A DNA stretch of 64,000 nucleotides. Origin: CAXTPV01 sp965276715. Its GTDB lineage: Bacteria; Pseudomonadota; Alphaproteobacteria; Acetobacterales; Acetobacteraceae. The notes under the pieces were generated by a model. That model made no database searches. It saw nothing but the letters and a program-made list of their open reading frames with translations, and had not been told where the DNA came from. Positions 52,594 through 60,491 of the stretch are shown here, one piece after another (the first letter of the stretch is position 1; every line of letters starts with the position of its first letter). The DNA lies in assembly GCA_965276715.1 (NCBI GenBank), contig OZ255622.1, positions 3,720,001 through 3,784,000 on the forward strand, given 5' to 3'. The position numbers were made by a program, and so were the translations under genes.

Positions 52594-55005
52594 GCCGTGG
52601 CTTCCCTACCGATTTCCCCGTGGTAGGCTGTCATCGTCATCGTTATCGTCATCGTTATTGCCGTGGCTTCCCTACCGATTTCCCCGTGGTAGGCTCGGCG
52701 CGGACTCCCCGCTCGCACAGATGGTGCCGTGGCTTCCCTACCGATTTCCCCGTGGTAGGCTACGGCTCGCTCGGCATCTACAACGGCGTCAGCCGTGGCT
52801 TCCCTACCGATTTCCCCGTGGTAGGCTTCGTCTTCGGATTGCGTCCATTTATGGCGTGCCGTGGCTTCCCTACCGATTTCCCCGTGGTAGGCTACATCAA
52901 GTCGGCTGCCATCGCTGCGGGCGGCCGTGGCTTCCCTACCGATTTCCCCGTGGTAGGCTTTGCCCCGCGCTGTTTGTGGCAAAGTCTCCGCCGTGGCTTC
53001 CCTACCGATTTCCCCGTGGTAGGCTCAGAGAACTCAGAGAAACAACGCGTTCCTGGCCGTGGCTTCCCTACCGATTTCCCCGTGGTAGGCTCCGGCCTGT
53101 AACCAGCGCGCGTAGACAACCGCCGTGGCTTCCCTACCGATTTCCCCGTGGTAGGCTTGATCTGGGGCGGCAAGGTCGTGATCATTAGCCGTGGCTTCCC
53201 TACCGATTTCCCCGTGGTAGGCTCACGATGGGGTGTGCCGCGATGCCCGGCCAGCCGTGGCTTCCCTACCGATTTCCCCGTGGTAGGCTTGCGCCGGATA
53301 TTTCGCCTCGAACTCCTTGGCCGTGGCTTCCCTACCGATTTCCCCGTGGTAGGCTCATCGAGCGCTCAGATCACCGATCCGGTCAGCCGTGGCTTCCCTA
53401 CCGATTTCCCCGTGGTAGGCTGCGCCAAGCGTATCATTGGACTGCCCCTTCGCCGTGGCTTCCCTACCGATTTCCCCGTGGTAGGCTTCCGTCGCCGGAA
53501 TTGCACGCTGTTGCGACGCCGTGGCTTCCCTACCGATTTCCCCGTGGTAGGCTGCCGTCGAGGAAGTCGTCGCCACTCATACTGCCGTGGCTTCCCTACC
53601 GATTTCCCCGTGGTAGGCTCGTGCCACTTGGCACACCTCCAACCCCGCCGCCGTGGCTTCCCTACCGATTTCCCCGTGGTGGGCTTCCACGTAGGCGCCG
53701 GCATTGTCAAGCGTTGCCGTGGCTTCCCTACCGATTTCCCCGTGGTAGGCTGTTCCGGTCGCAACCGCACTACGTAGCTTGGCCGTGGCTTCCCTACCGA
53801 TTTCCCCGTGGTAGGCTCGACTTGTTGGTTCACCGGGTAACCCTGCAGCCGTGGCTTCCCTACCGATTTCCCCGTGGTAGGCTGGAGTTGCACAGACAGG
53901 ATCGGTGTTGGGCGCCGTGGCTTCCCTACCGATTTCCCCGTGGTAGGCTCGTTCAGGCCTCAGCACGTCGGCCATATACGCCGTGGCTTCCCTACCGATT
54001 TCCCCGTGGTAGGCTCTGCCCCACGACACCTACGTTGAACCCTTCGCCGTGGCTTCCCTACCGATTTCCCCGTGGTAGGCTCGCGCAGACGTTCGCGACC
54101 CACAACCCCAAGCCGTGGCTTCCCTACCGATTTCCCCGTGGTAGGCTATTGACCGACTCGTTCTGATACTCCTGCATGCCGTGGCTTCCCTACCGATTTC
54201 CCCGTGGTAGGCTATTCGAAGCCGACAAGCAGTGGCTCAGCGCGCCGTGGCTTCCCTACCGATTTCCCCGTGGTAGGCTGTAGTCGGGGTCAGGTGCAAC
54301 CATCTTGGGGCCGTGGCTTCCCTACCGATTTCCCCGTGGTAGGCTACGCCCATGTCGTGCGCCGTGCCGGGCATGGCCGTGGCTTCCCTACCGATTTCCC
54401 CGTGGTAGGCTGACTTCCGGCTTCCCTGCGGTCCCTCCAAGGCCGTGGCTTCCCTACCGATTTCCCCGTGGTAGGCTTGAGCTGCAACTCGAATGGTGAT
54501 CGCGACGGCCGTGGCTTCCCTACCGATTTCCCCGTGGTAGGCTGCGGCGCCACAACTGCTGCAACGCACGCTGGCCGTGGCTTCCCTACCGATTTCCCCG
54601 TGGTAGGCTCCACCCGTGCTGACCGTGATCGTTACCGACGCCGTGGCTTCCCTACCGATTTCCCCGTGGTAGGCTCAATGATCGTGCGGCGCTCAAGCAG
54701 AGTGCGCCGTGGCTTCCCTACCGATTTCCCCGTGGTAGGCTCATGCAGGGGTTTCACGTGGAACACTACATGCCGTGGCTTCCCTACCGATTTCCCCGTG
54801 GTAGGCTGACGTTGACCGCATAGGAACCAGGACCGCCGCCGTGGCTTCCCTACCGATTTCCCCGTGGTAGGCTCAGCACGCCTCCGTCCGTGACGGCCTC
54901 GCCGCCGTGGCTTCCCTACCGATTTCCCCGTGGTAGGCTCGATCCGAACGCGTGGGGCCACGTCGTCGTGCCGTGGCTTCCCTACCGATTTCCCCGTGGT
55001 AGGCT
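52594..55005 (+). CRISPR. Type II-C CRISPR array: 37 repeats of 36 bp, 36 spacers of 30 bp
   Basis: The repeat starts GCCGTGGCTTCCCTACC and ends GATTTCCCCGTGGTAGGCT. First copy 52594-52629, last 54970-55005, exact 66-bp period throughout. Only repeat 17 (53650-53685) differs (TGGGCT for TAGGCT at the end; base 53681). The orientation is + because the predicted tracrRNA anti-repeat is on the + strand. All 36 spacers look distinct and no within-window protospacer was found by eye. The first spacer is low-complexity (GTCATC/GTTATC runs). Since 66 is 22 codons, the array stays open in several frames and produces long false ORFs. Confidence 0.98.
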
Positions 55006-55028
55006 GGGATATGTATAGATGGTTGTTT

Positions 55029-55070
55029 CTGCTCTGATTTTCGTCTCTTGCCGGGCTAAAATCAGAGCAG
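55029..55070. terminator. 13-bp perfect inverted repeat between cas2 and the array
   Basis: CTGCTCTGATTTT (55029-55041) and AAAATCAGAGCAG (55058-55070) around a 16-nt loop. It overlaps the last nine bases of cas2, including its stop codon, and sits 24 bp after the last repeat. No long U-tract follows on either strand. It is well placed to end both the leftward cas transcript and the rightward array transcript, or to block read-through. Confidence 0.55.
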
Positions 55071-55391
55071 CACCATCTGCTCACGGGCGGCCCGCTCGAC
55101 GGATGTCGCGCGGCCAAGCAAGATCCGCATCTTCTCATACTGGCGGTCAGTAACCTGGAGCGAACGCACGCTTCCCTCCTTCGGGAGATTGGCGAGAACA
55201 CGCCCGATGTGTTTCGAAGCACCGTCCTCCGCCCGGCAAACCCGAGCGTAGACCGAGTACTGCAGCATCACGTAGCCGTCGTCCTTGAGGAAGTTTCGAA
55301 AGCGAGTCGCCGTTCCGCGTTGCTTCTTCGTCCCGACCGGTAGGTCGAAGAAGACAAGGATCCACATGAAGCGGGCTTCCTCGCCTCTCAC
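55062..55391 (-). CDS. cas2: CRISPR-associated endonuclease Cas2 (type II)
   Basis: 109 residues from GTG 55391, overlapping the cas1 stop as GTGA (ATG 55367 would give 101). MWILVFFDLPVGTKKQRGTA holds the N-terminal strand with the conserved Asp. DGYVMLQYSVYARVCRAEDG and SVRSLQVTDRQYEKM are Cas2 strands. The dimer bridges two Cas1 dimers during spacer integration. It is the last gene of the leftward cas9-cas1-cas2 operon. Confidence 0.93.
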   Translation of the reverse strand: MRGEEARFMWILVFFDLPVGTKKQRGTATRFRNFLKDDGYVMLQYSVYARVCRAEDGASKHIGRVLANLPKEGSVRSLQVTDRQYEKMRILLGRATSVERAAREQMVLL

Positions 55392-56278
55392 GCAAGTGTC
55401 AGCCGCGGCATCTCGAGCCTGTCGGCTTGCCGCGTCTCGAAAGCGCGTACGAGCGTCATGGCCGCTCGCTCGGTCGCCGCAAGAAGCGTCATCGTCCCAT
55501 CCGGCATCACTGCGCTTTCCGAGAGAACGGACGCCAGTTGCCGACGCCGCGACAGGGTCACTTCGGTCTTCGCGCCCTCGGCGGTCGCCATTGCGCAAAC
55601 GATACGGTCCACGAATGGTCGAAAGGGTTCGACGAGATCGTCGGCGAGATTGAAGGAGTTCGTGACGCTCCGGTGCTTCACGCCCAGCGCCGGCAACAGG
55701 CCATGTGCCACAATGGCGCGAGCGACGCCGGCGCGTATGACGGCGTAGCCGTAATTGAGGAGCGCGTTGCGGCCGTCCGATGCCTCCTCACGCGCGAAGT
55801 CACGGAACAGGCGCGACCAGTAATGGCGGGCCGCGCGTGCTTCCACGTTGTCCGGATCGCCGCTGTCGACATGGTGCACCATCGCCTTGAGAGCGCTGCC
55901 ACCGGCGCCGCTTTCGTCAAGAACAGCCGCCTGGTTGGTGATCTTGGCCCGCGCGATCGCCTGCCAAAGCCGTTTCTGTAATGGAACGGTTGCCGCGATC
56001 TGCAGGGATGCGATCGCCGCCTGCTTGTGATGCGAATGAAATGGCAGGGTGAGAGCCGAAGGCGTGTGTCTTTCGTCGCACGTGACGAGGACAATGCCGG
56101 CCTCCGCGCAAGCGGACAGCAGCGCGGCGGTAAGCGTCACCTGGTTCGTGTCAATGACGATCCAGGCAAGATCCTCGAGCGCCAAGCGGACCTCTTCGGC
56201 CTTCTGAGCGATCACGATCTGCCGGTCGGCCAGCGCCAGTCGCGCCGGCTGGCTCAGGTGCAGGCCACGCCATGCCAT
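55388..56278 (-). CDS. cas1: CRISPR-associated integrase Cas1 (type II)
   Basis: 296 residues. NVEARAARHYWSRLFRD (first catalytic Glu), NALLNYGYAVIRAGVARAIV, GVKHRSVTNSFNLADDLVEP with His and the Asp/Glu pair, and FRPFVDRIVC are Cas1 motifs. It catalyses spacer insertion with Cas2. The start at 56278 (MAWRGLHLSQPARLALADRQ) overlaps the cas9 3' end by 25 bp. No csn2 or cas4 follows, which fits subtype II-C. Confidence 0.95.
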   Translation of the reverse strand: MAWRGLHLSQPARLALADRQIVIAQKAEEVRLALEDLAWIVIDTNQVTLTAALLSACAEAGIVLVTCDERHTPSALTLPFHSHHKQAAIASLQIAATVPLQKRLWQAIARAKITNQAAVLDESGAGGSALKAMVHHVDSGDPDNVEARAARHYWSRLFRDFAREEASDGRNALLNYGYAVIRAGVARAIVAHGLLPALGVKHRSVTNSFNLADDLVEPFRPFVDRIVCAMATAEGAKTEVTLSRRRQLASVLSESAVMPDGTMTLLAATERAAMTLVRAFETRQADRLEMPRLTLA

Positions 56279-59200
56279 GTCCGTACCTCGGATCGCACTT
56301 CGGAACGATTGCCAAGCCGGTCTGTCCGGAATTTCCTCAACGATGTCAGCATTGCCGATCCGATGCTGACCTCCGGATCGACCAAGCTATTTTTAGCGGC
56401 CCATGCGATTGTGAGGGAGGCTGTATTTATATGGAAGCCCTTGAAGTACCCCATCTCTGGCCCCCGGCCGCGACGCGTTATTTCCAGCAAGCTGTTCTGA
56501 TACAGGCTGAATAGGAAATCCTCGTTTGCGACGTGGGGCCATTCCTCAGATCGCTTGCCTTGCACTGCAGCATGCGTGGGTGCTGTCCGATCCGACGCAA
56601 CTTGGTGGGGATAGACCGGAACGAGTCGGTATCGGCCAGCAACTCGGAAAACATCGACACGTGCCATTTTATCATGCGACACCGTGCTGCCATCGTTGCG
56701 CGCCAACATGAGGGTTGGCCGTTCCTTCGTGGCCACGAGACGGACTTTGCGGATCGGCGGGTTGTCGGGCTTCGCGAGGTCCGTTTTGGGCGATCGCGGA
56801 AGCGCGTCCTTCGGCTTGCCGGCCCTGATCCAATCGAGCAGCACGGCGCGGAGCGCGTGGTTCCGGTCGAGATCCTTGATCAGGTCGAGGTCGGTCTCCT
56901 TGAGGGCGTCGATCGGCTTGCGCTCATAGACGAGCGTCTTGCCCTCCCTGACGCGGACCTGACGCACGGTTGCCTCGTGGAGGGCGCCAGGCACGCGGGC
57001 CCGTTCGGCTCTGGCCACGAACACACCGTTGAAGGCGGTGATGACCTGATCGCGAAATCCGGACCAGGGCTCGCCAAGACCCTTGAAGCTCTGCCGCAGA
57101 CCTTGTTGTTCGGCGATCTGGAACGCCTGCGTCAGGCGCTGGAGTGTCGCCTCGGAGCAGGCGGCAACGACGATGGCGTCGAGAGCGTGATGCCGGTCGT
57201 CCGCCAGTCTCTTGCGGTCGGGGCCCTTCTTGAGATGTTCGAGACCCCACCCCTGCCGCAATCGTGCCGTCAGCGCTCCTGGCCGTGCACGGATGCGCCG
57301 CTCGCCTTCCGGCCCCGGATACATCGTCTGCAGCCTGGCCATGATCACGCGCGCCGCGAAACTCGCATCATTGAGATTGCGCGAGCGGAAGCCGTCGGCG
57401 ATCTCGTCCGCATTCTGCCGTAGATAGAAACCGCGCTTCTTGCGGCTCTTCATCTCGTGACACATCTCGACCCGCTTGCGGAATTCATCCCAGTCGGATG
57501 ACGGACGATCAGCGGATAGCCACTCGAACGGCGTGCGACCTCGCTTGTTCTGATTGGCCTTGGCGGTGACGAGCGCCTTGTTGGCGAAACTGTCATCGCC
57601 GAAGCGGCTCCAGGGCAGGATGTGGTCGATCTGGAAGCGTGCGTCCGAGGCGGCCAGTCCTTCCGGCGGGATCGGCTCGCCCGAGTAGAGGCAGCGATGC
57701 TGTTGCTCCTTCCAGAGCTCGAAACGCATTAGTTCGCCCGACCCGGGCTCGCGGCCGAGCAATTCGTGGAAGTCGGAGGCGAGGCGAGCGAGCCGTGCGG
57801 TCCGGTCCTCGATTCCGCGCGTCATCTTGCCGCGCTCCTCGGGGCTCTTGCCGAGATCGCGTGCGAGCTCGACGTGAATCAGGTCGGGCTCGCCGTGCGA
57901 GCGCACGATGGCGCGCACCTGCTTGAGAACCTCGCCCACCGCCTTGCGCGTCACCTTGCTGCCGATGCTGTCGAGGTCGAGGTCGCGCCGAGCAGCATGG
58001 TCGTAACCTGCTTCGTCGCAGGCATCGGAGTAGACGAGGCCGCGCGAAAGGCCCGGGATGATCGCTCGTGCCGCCTTGGCGGAGACATGTCCGGTGCCCT
58101 GGAAGCGGTTGAAGCGACCTTCGGTCGCGGCCCGAATGATGGCATCGGCGATAGGCGACGGCAGGCCGATGGCCGTAACACCTGCTGCTATCTGCTCGAT
58201 GTCATCGCGGAAGCTAACGAGTTCGGCGATACGATCAAGACGAACCGCCTCGGTTGCGAGTTCGCTCCAGGCGGCCTCGCCGGATGCCTCGCAGATGACC
58301 GAGCGCAGGGTCCAGGTTCCCTCCGCGGCATGGCCCGAGCGGGCGACGACATCGCGTACCTCCTCGGCGGGCAAGGCGTCGGTGAAGCGCGTGTTGACGT
58401 CCAGATCGAGAAGCGTGCGCAACGCCTTGAAGGTCAGCCCCTTCGTGCGACCGAACGTCGAAGCCGCGCTTGCGATCTCGTCGGCGGTCAAGCGCCTCGT
58501 CACGCGGCCGGTTTGCAGACCCAGATGGTTCAGACGAGATAGGAACCGGAATCGCTCGAAGGACGGGGCACGCCGGGCCGTACGACGCTCGTCAGCCTCG
58601 AACTGGCAAGGTCCGACAAGGTCGTCGCTGTTTTTCAGTGGGCGCTGGTGGAAGGCCATCTCGGCAAAACGGGCTTCGAGGTCGGCCGTCGCGGCCGTGT
58701 TGCCGAGGCGACGTTGTGCCCGAAAGATCTGTCGCGTTTCATCCTCGATGTCGGGCCGTTGCGGCGTAAACTGATAGTCTCCGGCGCGGTTGCGGAAACG
58801 GCCGTTGCGACAGACCTCTTCGGTCATCATCGAACCAAATGTGCGCCCGGCAAGCCGGTCGCGTGTTCCCTCCATCGCCTTGAGCATCTTGCTCGTCTCG
58901 TCGGCCGCGTTGGCGCCGCGATCCTGCTTGCTGTTGGATTTGAAGCCGCGGTGACGAGCGAGATGGCCCAGTGCGAGCCCGAACTCAACGGGGTGGAGGA
59001 GGGTTGTCAGGGCCCGTGCCCGGAGGGCCCAGGGAGAGGGCAGGGCAGGCACGTGGCGCAGTGCGTCGCGGCCAGCTGATTGGAGAAGCCCATGCGCGGC
59101 CAGGAGTGTACGAACGGCCTGCATTCGCTGACGACGGCGCCGGATCACCCGCCGCTGACGCCGCTGTTCGCCTCTCGCGGCATTGAGGGACGTCCGGTCC

Positions 59201-59334
59201 TTCGGGTTTTCAGGTGCATCGAAGGTCCAGCTACCGGCGGCGATGATGCGGTGCTCGGCATCTTCGATCATGGCCCAACCAATGGACGCGATGCCGGCGT
59301 CCAATCCGAGAATGCGTGCCAACCCCAACTCCAT
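56254..59334 (-). CDS. cas9: Type II-C Cas9 endonuclease (compact)
   Basis: 1026 residues, in the small II-C range (roughly 980-1100). RuvC-I ARILGLDAGIASIGWAMIED (Asp12), an Arg-rich bridge helix (about 50-75: NAARGEQRRQRRVIRRRRQR), RuvC-II DLIHVELARDLGK (Glu489), HNH ARFQIDHILPWSRFGDDSFA (His571), and RuvC-III DRHHALDAIVVAA (His716, Asp719). All catalytic residues are intact. The C-terminal 250 residues include the PAM-interacting region. Start 59334 (MELGLARILGLDAG) fits Cas9 N-termini; the longer frame upstream to 59514 merely reads through the anti-repeat. No strong RBS is visible, so start or leaderless initiation needs checking. Confidence 0.96.
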   Translation of the reverse strand: MELGLARILGLDAGIASIGWAMIEDAEHRIIAAGSWTFDAPENPKDRTSLNAARGEQRRQRRVIRRRRQRMQAVRTLLAAHGLLQSAGRDALRHVPALPSPWALRARALTTLLHPVEFGLALGHLARHRGFKSNSKQDRGANAADETSKMLKAMEGTRDRLAGRTFGSMMTEEVCRNGRFRNRAGDYQFTPQRPDIEDETRQIFRAQRRLGNTAATADLEARFAEMAFHQRPLKNSDDLVGPCQFEADERRTARRAPSFERFRFLSRLNHLGLQTGRVTRRLTADEIASAASTFGRTKGLTFKALRTLLDLDVNTRFTDALPAEEVRDVVARSGHAAEGTWTLRSVICEASGEAAWSELATEAVRLDRIAELVSFRDDIEQIAAGVTAIGLPSPIADAIIRAATEGRFNRFQGTGHVSAKAARAIIPGLSRGLVYSDACDEAGYDHAARRDLDLDSIGSKVTRKAVGEVLKQVRAIVRSHGEPDLIHVELARDLGKSPEERGKMTRGIEDRTARLARLASDFHELLGREPGSGELMRFELWKEQQHRCLYSGEPIPPEGLAASDARFQIDHILPWSRFGDDSFANKALVTAKANQNKRGRTPFEWLSADRPSSDWDEFRKRVEMCHEMKSRKKRGFYLRQNADEIADGFRSRNLNDASFAARVIMARLQTMYPGPEGERRIRARPGALTARLRQGWGLEHLKKGPDRKRLADDRHHALDAIVVAACSEATLQRLTQAFQIAEQQGLRQSFKGLGEPWSGFRDQVITAFNGVFVARAERARVPGALHEATVRQVRVREGKTLVYERKPIDALKETDLDLIKDLDRNHALRAVLLDWIRAGKPKDALPRSPKTDLAKPDNPPIRKVRLVATKERPTLMLARNDGSTVSHDKMARVDVFRVAGRYRLVPVYPHQVASDRTAPTHAAVQGKRSEEWPHVANEDFLFSLYQNSLLEITRRGRGPEMGYFKGFHINTASLTIAWAAKNSLVDPEVSIGSAMLTSLRKFRTDRLGNRSEVRSEVRTWHGVACT

Positions 59335-59349
59335 TCCGTTGTCGCGACG

Positions 59350-59385
59350 GTTAGGATTGACAAACCTAACGGCGGCTGTCACGAC
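59350..59385 (+). promoter_or_regulatory. Candidate tracrRNA promoter with flanking inverted repeat
   Basis: TTGACA (59357-59362), a perfect -35. At 17 bp the -10 position (59380-59385) reads CACGAC, a weak match. A start about 30 bp after the -35 falls near 59390, just at the anti-repeat. The -35 sits inside an inverted repeat GTTAGG (59350-59355)/CCTAAC (59365-59370), a possible operator shared with the divergent cas9 gene. Confidence 0.5.
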
Positions 59386-59389
59386 GCTT

Positions 59390-59491
59390 TTCGGGAAATC
59401 GGTAGGGAAGCCACGGCAAGGTGGCTTCTTTCGAGAAGTCACTCTGAAGGGCTCTCCCCCGGCGGCTTGCTGCCGGGGGATCCTGTCGTTT
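59390..59491 (+). ncRNA. Predicted tracrRNA
   Basis: Bases 59393-59417 are perfectly complementary to the first 25 nt of the CRISPR repeat (GGGAAATCGGTAGGG then AAGCCACGGC). The tail continues AAG, then a 9-bp stem GTGGCTTCT/AGAAGTCAC (59421-59442) capped by TTCG. A GCTCT linker leads to a 10-bp GC stem from 59456 to 59479 and the 3' end TCCTGTCGTTTAG. The linker GCTCTnCCCC and ending TCGTTTA resemble the Neisseria tracrRNA as I recall it. It is transcribed divergently from cas9. End points are estimates. Confidence 0.9.
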
Positions 59492-59679
59492 AGTGAGGTT
59501 GCCGGGACTTCCACGACTGCGTTTGCGAGGCGTCCGTAGTGCCGGCATCGACAACGTTCCTACTCCACCGCTGGCTTCAGCCGGAGGCCGTGGCGCTCCA
59601 GATGCGGGAGGCCGACGGCAACCCGTCAATGATTTCGATGACGCCGGAGCCGGATCGCGTTTGAGCGTGGCTTGTCGCT

Positions 59680-60183
59680 TTGTGCCTCTATCGGTTCGAT
59701 GGCGACCTCAAGCAGCGGTTGAGCAGCGAGTTCACGGCTTATGTGATCAAGCCGGAATACGCGGCGGCCGTCTCTTGGCTCATCGGCCTCATGCTCGACA
59801 TTGATGATGATCCTGCCGCCTACCCGTTCTCGCTGAGCGAGAAGGAGTTCACGTTCTACTCCCGGCAGAACTTCGGAGATGAGATCCAGAACCTCGAAGG
59901 CGTCGACCATCCGCCGCATTTCTACGACGTGCTGGCGAAGGATGTCTTCGGGGGTCTGGCTGTCGTAGCCGTCGGCGTGCTTGCCGTTTCCGCATTTCCG
60001 GAGGCCGCCGCCGGTGCCGCGATGGTCAGCAGGGTCGCGCCACAGGTCGCGCGCGCCGCCGACAACACGGGTGCCGCGACCGTGGCGGCTCATTTCCTGG
60101 GCGGGGACCCGTTCGACGAGCGACGGAAGCAGACGCTATGGCCGCGCTACCAGCTCGACTATCGGCGCCGTCAAATCTCGTGA
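59680..60183 (+). CDS. Hypothetical protein downstream of the tracrRNA
   Basis: 167 residues from TTG 59680. FEFTFYSRQNF-type (FSLSEKEFTFYSRQNFGDEI) and VDHPPHFYDVLAKDVFGGLAV stretches are well ordered, and one hydrophobic segment (FGGLAVVAVGVLAVSAFPEA) could enter the membrane. In the same frame an in-frame TGA at 59662 separates it from an upstream run ending MISMTPEPDRV. The gene may therefore be a nonsense-truncated longer ORF or may start here. Not a known Cas accessory. It is coupled to the next gene (GTGA). Confidence 0.5.
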   Translation: MCLYRFDGDLKQRLSSEFTAYVIKPEYAAAVSWLIGLMLDIDDDPAAYPFSLSEKEFTFYSRQNFGDEIQNLEGVDHPPHFYDVLAKDVFGGLAVVAVGVLAVSAFPEAAAGAAMVSRVAPQVARAADNTGAATVAAHFLGGDPFDERRKQTLWPRYQLDYRRRQIS

Positions 60184-60452
60184 CAAGCGTAAGGGAGTAT
60201 CTCTACGAGCGCAAGCGATGGATCGCGTCGGCGGGTATGATGCTCGGCGTGACCTGTTTCGCCGTCCAGTCGTATCTTGTCGGCGTCGCCGCTTTCCTGA
60301 CCGCACTCACCTTCTGCTGGTCGGTTCTGCCGCATGCCAACCGGACAGGGCGGGGCCCCGTTTACGAACGGCACTGGTTCATTCAGACGTTTGCCCTCCT
60401 GATGGTCGTTGGGTGCGCAGTCGGCGGATGGCTCGCGCTGCATCCTGATTAA
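60180..60452 (+). CDS. Small two-TM membrane protein
   Basis: 90 residues from GTG 60180, which overlaps the previous stop. WIASAGMMLGVTCFAVQSYL and AAFLTALTFCWSVL make one or two membrane passes, HWFIQTFALLMVVGCAVGGW another. A basic stretch (YLYERKRW) precedes the first. Function unknown. The pair 59680/60180 may form a membrane-associated unit next to the CRISPR locus. Confidence 0.6.
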   Translation: MTSVREYLYERKRWIASAGMMLGVTCFAVQSYLVGVAAFLTALTFCWSVLPHANRTGRGPVYERHWFIQTFALLMVVGCAVGGWLALHPD

Positions 60453-60458
60453 TTAGAG

Positions 60459-60490
60459 CCGGGGGTCCGGGGGCCGGCCTCGGCCCCCGG
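60459..60490. repeat. GC-rich hairpin element, copy 3 (partial, inverted)
   Basis: GGGGGTCCGGGGGCC followed by GGCCCCCGG (60482-60490), matching hairpin 2 of copies 1 and 2 with the GGACCC edge. It fills the 39-bp gap between the convergent small membrane gene and the RND gene and could terminate both. Confidence 0.65.
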
Positions 60491-60491
60491 C

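Noticed and set aside
52406..54809. Long open frames on both strands reading through the CRISPR array
   Set aside because: The 66-bp period equals 22 codons, so the repeat is translated identically each time (e.g. RGFPTDFPVVG or AYHGEIGREATA). They are artefacts of the array, not proteins.
59335..59514. An N-terminal extension of cas9 by 60 codons
   Set aside because: It reads through the anti-repeat (CRGFPTDFP) and tracrRNA on the other strand; Cas9 homology begins at MELGLARILGLDAG.
59626..60093. Leftward 155-codon frame opposite the gene at 59680
   Set aside because: Arg/Glu-rich antisense composition; the + strand frame has ordered, protein-like segments and is coupled to the next gene.
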